Shown: positions 8,750 through 19,420, counted from the stretch's first letter. The stretch: 64,000 bases of DNA from Pelagomonas calceolata (GCA_918797485.1 CAKKNE010000004.1:5084001-5148000); one strand, 5' to 3'. The notes: generated by a model not told the origin, from the sequence alone. Numbers and translations: made by a program.

Positions 8750-11700
8750 TCACTCCTGCGCGGCGACGGCCGCCGACGCCTCCTCCTCGAGCGTCGCCAT
8801 CGTCGCGAGGTCGTCGCTCGAGTCGACGCGCTCCCCGAGGATCGCGTTCTCGTCGACGTTCGCGTTGATGTCGTCGCTGAGGATGTACTTGACGCGCGTG
8901 AAGCACTTCCGCAGGAGGGGCGACAGCGCGATGAACTCGCCCCGCAGCTGCAGGCAGTTGTGCATCTTCAGCAGGACGTTGCCGACGTGCCAGAGGCGCT
9001 TCTTGAGCACGTGCCGCTCCAGCGACGAGATGGCGGACGCGGGCGGCATGCGGCGGTCCTTGGCGATCTCGAACACCGACCCGTCGAGGTCCGCGTGCGC
9101 CGGCAGGCGCAGCGCGTCCCGGTCGCCGGCGAGGGCCTCCGGCACGCCGTCGAGCCGCGCCTGCGACGCCGCGACGATCTTCTCCCACTTGGCCCAGTTC
9201 TCCTGCCGGGCGGCGTCCTTCTGGATCCACGTGCACTGCGCGAGCGGCGTCGCGCCCTCGCGGCACGGGTGGCGGTCCACGATGTGCAGGAACGCGGCGA
9301 AGAACGCGATCTGCACCGCCTCCGAGCCGGCGTCCTCGGTGGCCTTCTTGAAGTTGAAGCGGTTCTTCACGAACTCGCCCATGAAGTCGGGCAGGGCGTG
9401 GGCGAGGGCCACGCTCTCCGGCAGGTAGTCGCGCAGCTCCCACACGCAGCACAGCTTCGGCCGGACGTCGGTGTTCTGGTCCGCCTCGGCGTCGCCGACC
9501 CAGAGGTCCAGCTTCTCGAGCGCGGCGAGCGCCTGCGCCACCGTCGCGTCCGACTCCGCCGCGGTCCGCCGCGCGCCCGCCGCGTGCTCCGCGAGCGAGG
9601 CCGCGCACAGCCGCTGGAGCATGGGCCGGTCCGCCGTCGCGCACAGGGCGTTCGCCGCGCACGCGTCGGACAGCGCGAGCGGCAGGGCCATGGTCGCGAA
9701 GTGCGGCGTCTTGCCGACGATGCCCGGCACCGTGCCGACCATGAGCCGCCGGATGCGCGGCCAGGTCATGCCCAGGTAGACGAGGTTGCCCTGCGTGTCG
9801 AGGCCCCGCCGGCCCGCGCGGCCGGCCATCTGCTGCGCGAGCAGCGGCGTGAGGAGGCCGCCCTCGTCGCCGCAGAACATCACGGTCCGGAAGGGCATGT
9901 TCACGCCGTACGCGAGGCTCACGTCCGAGAACACGATGGCCAGCTTGCCCTGCTGCGCCAGGCGCTGCACGACGCGCCGGTACACGGAGAAGGCCGCGTC
10001 CTCGATGTAGATCGCGAAGCCGCGCCGCAGCGCCCGCACGAGGATGTGCGTCGGCTTGAGCTCCTCGCGGCCCTGCGTGTCGCGCTTGAGCTCGAGCAGG
10101 ATGTCGTCGATCTCCTTGGCCGAGAGCCGCGACGTCGGCGGCGCCAGCACGAACTCGGGGTGCGGCGCCGAGACGTCGACGAAGGCGTCGCCGCCGTCGT
10201 CGAAGCCGTCGCGCGCCGCCTCCTCGGCCTCCTTCTCGTTGCGCGCCGCGTTCTTCTGGCGCTGCTCGGCCTCGCGCTGCTTCTCGTCGGCCTTGGCCTG
10301 CAGCTCCGCCGAGTACTCGGGGTACCGGGCGTCCTGCGCCTCCTCGAGCTCGACGAGCAGGCTCTTGAAGAGCGCCAGGCAGCGGAACGAGTCCAGGTGG
10401 AACGCGAGCGCGGGGAACAGCAGCTTAGACCGCATCTGCGTCGCGACGTTCAGGATGGAGAACCGGCCCGTCGACGCGGCGGCGTCCGCGCCCTCGGCCG
10501 CGCGCAGGTGGTCCGGCACGAACGAGTCGAGGAAGGCCGCCAGCGCGTCGGGGTCCCGCGCCGCCTCGTCGTAGAGCCGCTGCTTGAGGGCGCCCTCGTA
10601 GGCCTTGGCGCCGTCGAGCGTGATGCGGCTCCGCGCGGACGCCGCGGCCTTGAACGCGTCGGACTTGGGGTCGTCGCGCGGCGCGCGGCCCGTCCGCTTC
10701 TCGATGGCGGCGAGCGCCTCGTCGCGCGCCGCCTCCTCCCGCTTCGCCGCCTCGCCGAAGAACGTCGCCGGCTTGAGGCCGGCCGTCCCGTCGTAGGCCT
10801 TGGCGAGGGCCTCGTACAGGCTCTTGGAGTCGGCCGGCGTCATGGCGAAGGCGAGCTTCTCGTCGCCGAGGAGCTGGGGCACCTTGAGCGCCGCGCAGGG
10901 GTGCAGCGCGGCGAGCTGGCCGCGCGGGTCGAGGACCAGGTTCTGCACGTTGATGAAGCGGCCCGCGTGCTCCACGAGCTCCACGGCGTCGCCCGGCGCC
11001 GCGTCGTCGCGCACGCACTGCCACCAGTCCCGGAGCTCGGACGCGTTGCCGATCGTCGCGGAGAGCGCCAGCGTCGGGCACGTGACGTAGCGCACGAGGC
11101 GCTGCAGCGCCGCGCCCTCGTCGCCGTCGAGCGCGTGCACCTCGTCGAAGACCGCGTAGTCGAAGTCGAAGCCGCCGTCGAGCTGGGCGTAGTCCCAGCG
11201 CGTCGACGTGCACTCCTCGCCGACCTGGCCCCGGATCTTGACGAGCGAGCTCTCCAGCGCGAGCGGCGTGCCGACGACGACGCGCGACCGGTCCTCGGAC
11301 GGCCGGTAGGCCAGCTGGTTCGTGGCCAGGGCCACGCGCGCCGACCCCTGCAGGAGCTTCTCGAACATGGCGGCGACCTGCCACACGAGGGGCTCCGTGG
11401 GCACCACGAACAGCACGCGCTCGTTCGCGACGCACGTGTACGTCGAGATGACCGTCTTGCCCGACGACGTCGGCGCGCACACGACGGCGGACTTGCCGTT
11501 GTCGATGTGCCGCAGCACCTTCTTCTGCCACGCGTCGAGGCGCCAGCCCTTGAGGAAGCGCGAGAGCGGCGGCAGCCGGTCGTGCATGCGCGCGAGCTGA
11601 AATTCCGCCAGCTCCAGCTCCTTGCGCAGCTTCTTCGCCGCGCGCACCTCCTTCCGGAACTCGTGGACCAGCGCGGCCGCGGGCGTCGCCGGCTTCGCCT

Positions 11701-13028
11701 TCTTCTTGTCGTCCTTGCCGCCCTTCTTCTTGTCCTTGTCCTTGCCCTTCTTCGCCGCCTCGCCGCCGTCGCCGGCGTCGCCGTCGCGGAGCGCCTGGTG
11801 GTACAGCGCGTTCGCCTCGACGGCCCACAGCACGTCCAGCACGGCGGGCTGGTCGTCGTTCGCGAGCTCGGCCTCGAGGACCATCAGCAGCTGCCGCAGC
11901 TTGCCGAGGGGCGTCGCGAGCTTCGTCGCCATCAGGACGCCGCCCAGCTTCTCGCGCCGCTTGTTGTTCTTGGACGCGTTCTCGAGCTTCTCGAGGTCCG
12001 CGCGCACGTCCTTCTCCTCCTGCTCGAGCTTGTTCTTGGCGATCATCTCCTCCTTCTTCGTCGGCTTCTTGGCCTTGGGGGCCTTCTTGCCCCCGCTCTT
12101 CTTCGCGGCGATGGCGTCCGCCTTGGCCTCGGCGGCCTGCTCGGCCACGCGCTCCTTCTCCTTCTCCCACATGACGCGGGGGTCGAAGGCCGTGTCCGGG
12201 GCGAGGTTGCGCAGCACGACCGGCATGCGCGACTTCGTCTCCTTCTTCGTCTCGCGCCGGTTGATCCGGGTCCAGACCGTCTCCTGCGGGTACGACTGCC
12301 AGTACACGTCGATGGTCCGCGCGGGCACGTCGGGGTTCGCCTCGCCCGGCTCCTCCGCGGCGGGCGCGGCGCCGGCCGCGGCCGGCGCCTTCTTCGCGGG
12401 GGGCGCGGGCGCCTTGCGCGCGTCGACCGAGCCGAAGCCGCCGCCGCGCACCTCGCGCGTCTTGTAGGGCTGGGCCGGCTTCGGCGGCGGCGGCGCCGCC
12501 GCCGCCGGGGACTTGCGCTTGGGCGGGGGCATCGGCGCGCCGTAGCGGGGGTCCAGGCTCTTCGCGCCGCCCTTCATGCCCTCGCCCTTCTTGGTCTTGG
12601 CGGGGGGCATCGGCGCGCCGTAGCGGGGGTCCAGGCTCTTCGCGCCGCCCCGCATGCCCTCGCCCTTCTTGGTCTTGGCGGGCGGCATCGGCGCGCCGTA
12701 GCGGGGGTCCAGGCTCTTCGCGCCGCCCTTCATGCCCTCGCCCCTCTTGGTCTTGGCGGGGGGCATCGGCGCGCCGTAGCGGGGGTCCAGGCTCTTCGCG
12801 CCGCCCCGCATCGGCGCCGGGGCGTCGCTCCTGTAGCGCGGGTCGAGCGACTTGGCGCCGCCCCGCATCGGCGCCGGGGCGTCGCTCCTGTAGCGCGGGT
12901 CGAGCGACTTGGCGCCGCCGCGCATCGGCGCGTCGCCGCCCGAATCTCCGCCGCCGCCCCGCATCGCCTGGCGGATCGCGTCGGCGCCGGCGCCGCCCCG
13001 CGAGCCGAACGCGCGCGGGCGCTCGCTC

Positions 13029-13062
<34 letters not shown>

Positions 13063-13159
13063 GACGCCACTTCGTGTCCGTGTCCGATCGCGTCGGGCCG
13101 GCGTCCGCCGCCGCCTTCATCTCACGGGTCAAGCCCGTTTCTTCGCCGTAGTCATCCAT
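8750..13159 (-). CDS. DDX60-like Ski2-type DExH helicase
   Basis: Single-exon protein of 1,469 residues. Helicase motifs occur in order: Walker A APTSSGKT (about residue 562), VVPTEPLVWQ, VVVGTPLALES, DEVH (about 672), LSATIGN (about 702) and QMAGRAGRRG (about 1110). The phrasing around Walker A, the SATIGN motif and the tail after motif VI fit the DDX60 branch of superfamily 2 best. In animals that branch acts in RNA surveillance and antiviral responses; its algal role is not known to me. Residues about 79-207 carry six copies of GGAKSLDPRY, preceded by a Gly10 run. Residues about 290-490 are Lys/Glu-rich and probably coiled. The long N-terminal region typical of animal DDX60 is replaced by this low-complexity section. 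The antisense strand is open for 1,860 codons, a composition effect. Confidence 0.8.
12541..12925 (-). repeat. six-copy tandem repeat coding GGAKSLDPRY in the helicase N-terminus
   Basis: Two unit types are present. Copies 1-2 end in RSDAPAP and copies 3-5 end in GAPMPPAKTK(K/R)GEG; copy 6 degenerates to GAPMPPPKRKSP. Within each type the DNA copies are nearly identical, so the array is evolving by recent unequal exchange or slippage. Confidence 0.9.
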
Positions 13160-13716
13160 GGCTGCGGCCGCGTCGCGCCGCCGGTCCGGATTGGAGCCCG
13201 AGAGCTCGCCGCCGAACTGGTGCGCGGACGCGGTCGTCGAGCCCAGCTGAGCTCGATGCTAAGGGAAGCTTTCGTGCCGCTTGCTCTTCGGCACGCCGAA
13301 AGCTACCCAAGAGCTGATGCGAGAAGCGCCGCTAGTCTCGCGAACGCTGCGCTCACGCCCTGGTGCCAGCACCAAAGCCTTGTGTTTAGCCTCGCCGGAG
13401 GAGTCGACTCGACTCGACAGTCTAAACGGAACGCTCTATCCGCCCCGGAGCACTCCCCGCACGGTTGTCCGCACGGGTCGGAAGGCCAGCGCGCATTTTC
13501 GCCGCACGAGGAGCCGCGGTCGCGCGCGTCGAGCGGCATCAACTGGCATTCGATCGCCCCCCCACCACCACGAGGCGAGAATACACCCGCATCCCCGCCA
13601 CTACCGTCCTAGTCCTCAGCACAAGCACACCGCGCGCCAGTTCGCCAATTCGCGCCCGGCGGCGAGATTCGCCGAGGAGGCGAGTGGCCCCGCGGGATCT
13701 CGTAAAGAACAGCGGC
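13160..13716. other. intergenic, 557 bp, helicase promoter and RING-gene 3' end
   Basis: An imperfect inverted repeat at 13268-13304 (AGCTTTCG...CGAAAGCT, with TGCCG/CGGCA inside) lies about 110 bp upstream of the helicase ATG. The overlapping palindrome GAGTCGACTC lies near 13400. Open frames through here have no recognisable domains and I do not call a gene. Confidence 0.4.
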
Positions 13717-14334
13717 TTACGCCACAAACACGAGCGCCAGCACCGCGACCAGCAGCCCCATCGACCACAGCTGCAGCCCAAAGTCCTCTGGCCCCGCGCG
13801 CCGCCGCCACAACAACCGGCGGAACTGCAGGCCGAACAGCGAGGGAAAGGCCGCGTTCGCCGCCCGGCCGTCCACGAGCGACGGCAGGGGCGGCGGCAGC
13901 GAGGTCGAGCGCGGCGGCGTCCGCTCGGGCGAGTCCCACTGCCGCGGACTGCTCCGCGCGACGGGCGAGGGCGTCCTGGAGCGCGGCCGCGGCACGGGCG
14001 ACGGGGGCCGACCCCGCAGCTCCGACGCGTAGAGAGGGGTGACGTCGCTCTTGTTCACGCGGGCGCTGCATACCGGGCAGCGACTGTGGCCCGCGTCCAG
14101 CCATCGATACAGGCACGACCAGCAGTACAAATGCCCGCACGCCGTGACGACCGCTTCGATCGCCTCGTTCTCCATGCAGATGGCGCACGCGTAGCGCGAG
14201 GGCTGCGGGCGCTGAGGCGTCGCGGGGGCGGACATCCTCCCGCTGTCCGTGGCTTGCGAGAACTCCAGGCTAGCCGAAGCGTCGTTGAGGTTCTTCTTCT
14301 GAGACTGATGGACCTCCTGAGCTCCGCTCGGCAT
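13717..14334 (-). CDS. RNF5/RNF185-like tail-anchored RING E3 ubiquitin ligase
   Basis: Protein of 205 residues. The RING (about residues 48-90) reads CAICMENEAIEAVVTACGH, then LYCWSCLYRWL and CPVC. The Cys-Gly-His-Leu-Tyr-Cys-Trp string and the following V-T-P-L-Y are typical of RNF5, RNF185 and plant RMA1, ligases of ER-associated degradation. A Pro/Ser/Arg-rich linker follows (about 105-160). The last 20 residues (GLLVAVLALVFVA) are hydrophobic and form a C-terminal membrane anchor, as in the family. The N-terminal 45 residues are low complexity. It is divergent from the next gene with only 142 bp between start codons. Confidence 0.85.
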   Translation of the reverse strand: MPSGAQEVHQSQKKNLNDASASLEFSQATDSGRMSAPATPQRPQPSRYACAICMENEAIEAVVTACGHLYCWSCLYRWLDAGHSRCPVCSARVNKSDVTPLYASELRGRPPSPVPRPRSRTPSPVARSSPRQWDSPERTPPRSTSLPPPLPSLVDGRAANAAFPSLFGLQFRRLLWRRRAGPEDFGLQLWSMGLLVAVLALVFVA

Positions 14335-14476
14335 TTGTACCGAGCTAGCGGCTTGAGATACTAGTCACGCCCTGCGCGCGCTGTCGGCGCAGACAGTTGT
14401 TCCCCCTTGGCTTCAGAGAACTCGAGCCAACTATTTGCGCCGGGCAGCGCTGCGTTTTTCCAGAGGAATCGCCACC
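14335..14476. promoter_or_regulatory. short bidirectional promoter
   Basis: Two outward-facing start codons are 142 bp apart, so their transcription start sites must lie very close together. No TATA or CCAAT element is evident. Confidence 0.5.
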
Positions 14477-15292
14477 ATGGTCAAAGTGGAGCAGCACCAG
14501 CTCTCCGCCGCCTGCCGCGTGCAGCAAGAAAATCCGAAGAAGGGCGCCTCCGCCGACCGCTACGACCGCTACAAGGCCGCGCGCACGCTCCAGCAGGTCC
14601 TCGACCTGGGCGGCAGCCGCGGCGACATCGCCAACGACATGGTGCGCGGCTACATCCAGTGCGAGGACCCGGCGACGCAGGAGGCCATCCTGATGACGGC
14701 GAACGAGTCCGAACGCAGGAGGCTGCCCGCGCACCTGCAACGGAAGCTCCCGCCGAGCGGCCAGGCGCCGCCGAAGCGGCCGCCGCCGCCGCACGTCCCT
14801 CAGCCGCGCCCGAAGAAGGTCAAGAGCGCGCCCAAGCAGCCCGGCTTCATCCTCTACACCAAGGTCGAGTCCGGCGTCCAGCACTGGGACCAGCGCTGCG
14901 TCGAGGGGCTCTCGGAGGACGCCGCGGCCCGCGTGCGCGCGGAGACGATGGCGGCGGCGAAGAAGCGGGACCTGCTCAAGATAATGTCGCAGAAGGTGTA
15001 CGCCACCGTCGACGAGGCGAACGCCGCCGCCCTGGAGACGGTGGTGGCCCTCGTCGAGCGGCTCGCGGACGAGGACGGCACGCCCGTCGCCACCGACGGC
15101 GCGCTGCACGTCGCCGAGGACTACCTCGTGCCGAACGAGAACACCATTCGGAACTCCGCGACCAAGGACGGCGACCGGGGGGAGCTGCTCTTCCGGACGC
15201 GCGTCTCCTTCGTGGCGGACGTCCGCCGGGCGGGCTTCGAGAACGTCGTCCAGACGGTCATCACGGGGAAGGCGATGTACCAGTCCGGGTAA
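14477..15292 (+). CDS. conserved-looking hypothetical protein, 271 residues
   Basis: ATG 14477 sits in GCCACCATGG, an optimal Kozak context, which fixes the start. Residues 1-85 are mainly helical (DRYDRYKAARTLQQVLDLGGS, then ERRRLPAHLQRKLP). A Pro/Lys-rich linker follows at about 90-125. The C-terminal half contains a long helical stretch (AAARVRAETMAAAKKRDLLKIM) and an alpha/beta-looking end (GELLFRTRVSFVADVRRAGF, VVQTVITGKAMYQSG). There is no signal peptide or membrane segment, so a soluble intracellular protein is likely. I do not recognise a family. Confidence 0.7.
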   Translation: MVKVEQHQLSAACRVQQENPKKGASADRYDRYKAARTLQQVLDLGGSRGDIANDMVRGYIQCEDPATQEAILMTANESERRRLPAHLQRKLPPSGQAPPKRPPPPHVPQPRPKKVKSAPKQPGFILYTKVESGVQHWDQRCVEGLSEDAAARVRAETMAAAKKRDLLKIMSQKVYATVDEANAAALETVVALVERLADEDGTPVATDGALHVAEDYLVPNENTIRNSATKDGDRGELLFRTRVSFVADVRRAGFENVVQTVITGKAMYQSG

Positions 15293-15652
15293 GGAGCATG
15301 TTGTCCGACTTTGTGCATTCCTCCGGCGCTCACCCGGGCCCGGGCGAGACTTGGCCTAGTACTAGAGGTACTGATAGACTAAGGCCTTTTCCTTATTTTT
15401 AAATTTGCTTTGCTTAGAGCTAGGCCGCCTAGCCACCACGAAAATGTGCCAGTTTGAACACTCGGGGCGACGGCGTATGGGGGACGGGTGGACGGGCGTG
15501 CGGTCACGCAGGGAGGCGTCGGTCGCGGTGGCTAGGCAGTCCTGAGGTCTCGGGGGGGGGGCGGCCCGGGGCGCTTGTTGTGGTCGCTCGCGCGCGGGCG
15601 GCGTCTCGGGCCAGCACGCCGTCGGCGCGGCGATAGGAGTCACACTACACAC
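15293..15652. other. convergent intergenic region, 360 bp
   Basis: It separates the unknown protein from the GH105-like gene. It contains an AT-rich patch (TTTTTAAATTTG near 15400) and a G9-type run near 15550. No gene, RNA or introner end is seen. Confidence 0.4.
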
Positions 15653-17466
15653 TTACGTCTTCACATCCACCGCGGCGAAGTCGTCGTCGAAGAACCTCGG
15701 CTCGTCGATAAACGGCGTGCTCGGCGTGCGCCGCTTTCGGCAGAGCCGCGCGGTCACGAGCCCTAGCAGGGCGGCCGAGCCGATCGCGACGCCCGCAAAG
15801 CCGGCCGACACGGACGCGTCGTCCGGCGCGTCGTCCTGCGCGTCGTCCGGCGCGGGTCGTGGGGGTGCTGCCGCTGAAACCATCGACGAAGGACTCGTCG
15901 GCGCTCGCGTCGCCGGGACGTGCGCCGTCGGCGCGCGCGTCGGAGCCGGCGTCGGAGCAGGCGTCGGAGCCGGCGTCGGCGCGGGCGTCGGAGCCGGCGT
16001 CGGAGCAGGCGTCGGCGAAGGATACGCGAGCCGCGGGTCCGGCTCGGGCTCCGCGGGCGCGCGCGCGATGCGGGCGAGAGCGAGCACCGCCGCCCCGACG
16101 TAGTCGTTTTTTCGCGCTTTGAGGGGCTCGAGGTCGAAGTAGTAGTCGCGGGCCTTGATGGACGAGCCGCGACTCGACGAAGCCAGGCCGCGAGCCTCGA
16201 CGTACTCGGGAAGGGCAAGGGCGGCCCGGGACAAAGGCTCCTCGAGGTGTTTGGGCAGGCCGCCCCTGTTGTAAAGCCCCGCGAGCGCCGCTATGATCAA
16301 GGAGCTGCCCGAGGTCTCGATCTGCGCGGAAATCAAATGTCGCAGCGCGTCTCCTCCCACGGCCCAATCATGGGTGGCGGTCTCGATTCCTCACCGCTCG
16401 ACGGAGCCAGCACGGCCGCGTCATCGCCGCGAAATGACTTCGTGAAGAATTATTGGGTGCACGCGACGCACTGGTTCATGTCCACACAGGTCTCGACGTA
16501 GTTCCTCTCGTCGTTGGGCGCGTCGAGGACTTGCCACCAGAGGCCGCTCTCGGGGTCTTGAAACGCGACGACCTTGTCCAGGTACTCCACGAGCGTCGCG
16601 TGCGCCTGTCGACAGGCGTCCGGCGGCGCCGCGCCGCGGGCGTCCAGGCGCAGGAGCGCCCCGAGTGCCAGTTCCAACCCGGCCGCGGCCCAGCCGCACG
16701 CCCGCGACCAGCGGGCCTCCGACGCGACTTCTTCGTCCAAATCAAATCCGTGGCTCAAGTTCCCGAACACGGCGAGGAACCCCTGGGTGACGTTCGCCAG
16801 GGTCGTCGCGATGGCCACGGCGTCGCGGGGCTCGACGTCGTGGTGTTCGACCAGGGCCGCCGCGTTCAGCACGCCCATGAACACGTCGTCCGACCAGGCG
16901 ACCCGGTGCGAGTCCCTCGCATAGTCGTCGTTCCAGCCCGCGCCGCCGCCGCTGCCTTCCGATGTCCGTACCGACGTCCGTTGCCGGTAGAAGGAGGCGC
17001 CGCCACGCGGGAGCGCCGTAACGAAGCCTCGCTCAGCGTCTCCGCCCATGGACGCGTCGGGCACGAGCTGGTAACCGAGCACGATCGAGCGCGCTCGGTC
17101 CAGGTCCACCGTGGCGTCGAACAGCGGCGGGACCAGCAGCGCCGCCGCGGCCGATAGCTTGTCGCCGAGGCTCTCCCCCACGAACGAGGCGTAGTCCTCG
17201 CCGCCGCCGCCGCCTCTCAAAAACTCGAGGACCGCGCCGTCGCCGGCGGCGTACGACGTGCCCTGCAGGCTCGCCGCGTCGGCCCCGGCCTCGCCGAGCG
17301 CCCAGACGCACAGCGCGCCCTCGTAGTTTGGCTCTTCAGAGAGGAGGTCTTCGACGGCGCGCGACGCCTGCAGCGTGGCGAGGGCTGCCCTGGCCTTCGC
17401 GAGGGTCGCGTTAGGTATTGCTGCTTGCACGCCGGCAAGCAGCCACAGGGCGGCTCGCAGCAGCAT
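15653..17466 (-). CDS. GH105/GH88-like unsaturated uronyl hydrolase with C-terminal membrane anchor
   Basis: Exons 17466-16498 and 16321-15653 give 1,638 nt (545 residues) after removal of introner C. Residues 1-16 are a signal peptide. The alpha/alpha-barrel has motifs of Pfam Glyco_hydro_88: WSDDVFMG, RWSRACGWAAAGLELAL (about residue 252), GLWWQVLD (about 304), then, only after splicing, NYIETSGSSLI, where family members have a Glu-x-Ser/Thr motif. GH105 enzymes hydrate and cleave unsaturated rhamnogalacturonyl or related uronyl disaccharides from polysaccharide lyase products. The enzyme domain is followed by a T-P-A-P repeat linker and a hydrophobic segment (about 492-510) with a basic cytoplasmic tail. 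This suggests it is displayed outside the cell or in the endomembrane lumen. The substrate is unproven. Confidence 0.8.
15940..16017 (-). repeat. TPAP coding minisatellite in the GH105-like gene
   Basis: 12-bp units alternate between encoding TPAP and closely related PTPA registers, forming a rigid extracellular stalk between the catalytic domain and the membrane anchor. The near identity of the units suggests length polymorphism. Confidence 0.8.
16322..16489 (-). mobile_element. introner element C (168 bp, subfamily 1)
   Basis: Sense ends are CTGTGTGGACATGAACCAG and CATTTGATTTCCGCGCAG. Target duplications are GTCGAGAC (donor side) and ATCGAGAC (exon side), 7 of 8 identical. The intron is 16322-16497 with GT-AG ends. 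The interior matches element B for most of its length (GTGCGTCG, GGCGATGACGCGGCCGT, GAGCGGTGAGGA). Confidence 0.93.
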
Positions 17467-17504
17467 GACGTGGATGATGTGGCTGCCCTAAGCTGTCTTG
17501 CGTG

Positions 17505-17529
17505 CTCTCTCTCTCTCTCTCTCTCTCTC
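17505..17529. repeat. (CT)n microsatellite
   Basis: An uninterrupted CT tract of about 12 units lies 40 bp upstream of the GH105-like start codon, in its probable 5' leader or core promoter (GA on the sense strand). A second short CT tract lies near 17592. Confidence 0.9.
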
Positions 17530-17640
17530 ACGAAGCGCTGGGTCCATACTACCTGGGCCACTGGTCCTGGGGGTGGGCACAATAAGCTACTCTCTCTCTC
17601 CCCCGATGCATAGGAGCAGTTATTGTGAACAACCTGCAAC

Positions 17641-19060
17641 TTACACAACAACTCGCCGCCGCGGCGCCTCAGACGTCTCCGCGGCGGAGGATGCGTTCCA
17701 GCCGCGCCGCGCGCGCGGGCAGCCCACCGGCCGCGCCGTCGGCCGCCAGCCCAGGGCCTCCAGGACGAGGGTCAGTTCGTCGTACAACAGGCCGTGGAAG
17801 TGCATCGCGTCGCCGGGCAGGTTCTCCTCGCAGCGGCCGTCCGTGAGCGCGAACGCGTCGACGACGTCGACGTCGGGCAGGGCCGAGCGCAGCCGCGCGT
17901 TCAGCGCCGCCGACGCGTCCCGCCCGCGCAGCCCCGCCGCGCAGTGGCGCGCGGCGTCGACGTCGCCGAAGCGGTCGCGGAGCCACGCCGCGCAGCCCGC
18001 CGACGCGGCCACGCGGCCCCGCCGCCGCGCCTCGTCCGCGACCCGCCGGAAGTCGCGCGTGAAGGCGGCGTCGCACTGCGAGTGCGTCGTCGACGCCACG
18101 ACGGTCGCGCCCGGCGCGTCGCGCGCGTACTGCCCCGCGGCCCGCCGCAGCGCGGCCTCGTAGCCGACGAAGCCGGCGTACGACGTCCACGCCGCCGGCG
18201 CCGGGGCGAACGGCGTCGGCCACTGCAGCCACAGGCCCGCACCTACGTGGCAATCAAATTTCGGGCGCCCCACGCCATCGACGCGACGTCGTCTCCGTAG
18301 CTGCGTCTGCTCGATGGCGCGGAGGCTTCACGCCGTCGACGCGACGTCGTCCCCGCGACCGCAGCGGCTCGATGGCGTGGAGGCTCACGAAGGTCTCCGC
18401 AATAGTTCTCAGGACAGCCGAAGTCACCGCTTGATTTCCACGCAGGCCCGCGCCGAAGACGACGGCGTCGACCGGCCCGCCCAGCGCGCCCGCCGCCCGG
18501 CCGACGGCCCGGGGGTCGACGTCCGTGCTCCCGGCGTACGCGGCCGCGACGTCGGGCCTCAGCAGCAGGGACCCGGCGCAGCCACACTCGCGCGTCGCGC
18601 GAAAGGCGGCCTCCTCGGCGCAGCCGCACTCGCCGCGACGCCGCCTCGCGCGCGCCGCCGGCGCGGCGAGGCGCCCCGCGCACGTCGCCACGGGCTGCGC
18701 GCCCTGGTCGTCGCCGCGCTGCCGCACGTTCATCGCGAGGCACAGCGCGTGGAACAGGTTCCGCATCGTGCTGTCGCCGACGAAAACGACGCCAAACGGG
18801 CGGCGCCGAGCCCGCCGCGGCGGCCGCGCGGCCCGAAAGCGGCCCTCGAAGCGGCAGAGGCCCTCCCGCAGGAGCGGCATGCTCGCGAGCATCTCGTCGT
18901 TGACCAGGAAGCGCGGCTTGCGCGCGCGCGGGTTGCCCTCCCAGTGGCGGCGCAGCGCGTGTCGCGCGCGCTCCGACAACGCCGCGACGTCGGCCTCGAG
19001 GAAGAGCTCGGCCCGGCCGGCGGCGCCGAGTAGGACCGCCGCGAGAGATTGGAGGAGCAT
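17641..19060 (-). CDS. PC-esterase/TBL-like SGNH-fold protein, secreted
   Basis: Exons 19060-18454 and 18242-17641 give 1,209 nt (402 residues) once introner D is removed. A hydrophobic N-terminus (MLLQSLAAVLLGAAGRA) looks like a signal peptide. GVVFVGDSTMRNLFHALC (residues about 88-105) has the Gly-Asp-Ser nucleophile motif of SGNH hydrolases in the form seen in PC-esterase and trichome-birefringence-like acyltransferases. GDAMHFHGLLYDEL (about 345) fits the C-terminal Asp-x-x-His motif. VVFGAGLWLQWP is created at the splice junction. The family adds or removes O-acetyl groups on polysaccharides or glycoproteins. A role in surface glycan modification is plausible beside the GH105-like gene, but the substrate is unknown. 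Confidence 0.7.
18243..18445 (-). mobile_element. introner element D (203 bp, subfamily 2)
   Basis: Sense ends are CTGCGTGGAAATCAAG and AATTTGATTGCCACGTAG. Duplications GCGCGGGC and GTGCGGGC differ at one position. The intron is 18243-18453 with a GC donor. The interior is strongly similar to element F, with repeated CACGCCATCGAG and its inverse, and GCAGACGCAGCTACGGA. Confidence 0.93.
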
Positions 19061-19144
19061 GTTTGCTGTGCCTTCCGCTTAATCTGACCTTGAGGCGCAG
19101 GACTGTAGTTTGCTGTGCCTTCCGCTTAATCTGACCTTGAGGCG
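19061..19144. repeat. 37-bp perfect direct repeat upstream of the SGNH gene
   Basis: Copies at 19061-19097 and 19108-19144 are identical and 10 bp apart. The first copy abuts the ATG at 19060, so the duplication lies in the leader or core promoter. Confidence 0.9.
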
Positions 19145-19420
19145 GTTTGGAACTCGTAGCAGTGGCAGAAATGTGTAGGATGTGAGAAAAATCAATTATA
19201 TTGAAATCAGCCAGACTGCCAGCTCCCCTCGCCGGGCGGCCGACCTCTTTTTTTGCGGCATGCGAGGGATGCCTAGTGTCTTACAGGCCGCTAGCGCACG
19301 GGGCTTTAAGCTTTAGCTTTTGGACTTGCTTTGAGCGCTGGGTTAAGCAGTGGGAGAGGGCGCAATAGCAAGCGCACGGAACGCGTGAAGTCCGAGGAGA
19401 CAAACACAAAAACCTCGGCA
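19145..19420. promoter_or_regulatory. divergent intergenic region, 276 bp
   Basis: AT-rich around 19185-19215. A motif TGTCTTACAG followed by CTAGC-x-CAC at 19278-19300 recurs at 21905-21926 in another intergenic region. No TATA box is certain. Confidence 0.4.

Noticed and set aside
8030-13612. 1,860-codon plus-strand frame across the helicase gene
   Set aside because: Antisense shadow of a gene with complete helicase motifs; its translation has no domain and is low complexity.
16766-16878. Possible additional introner within the first exon of the GH105-like gene
   Set aside because: No terminal repeat or 8-bp duplication is present, and the frame and GH105 motifs run through without a break.
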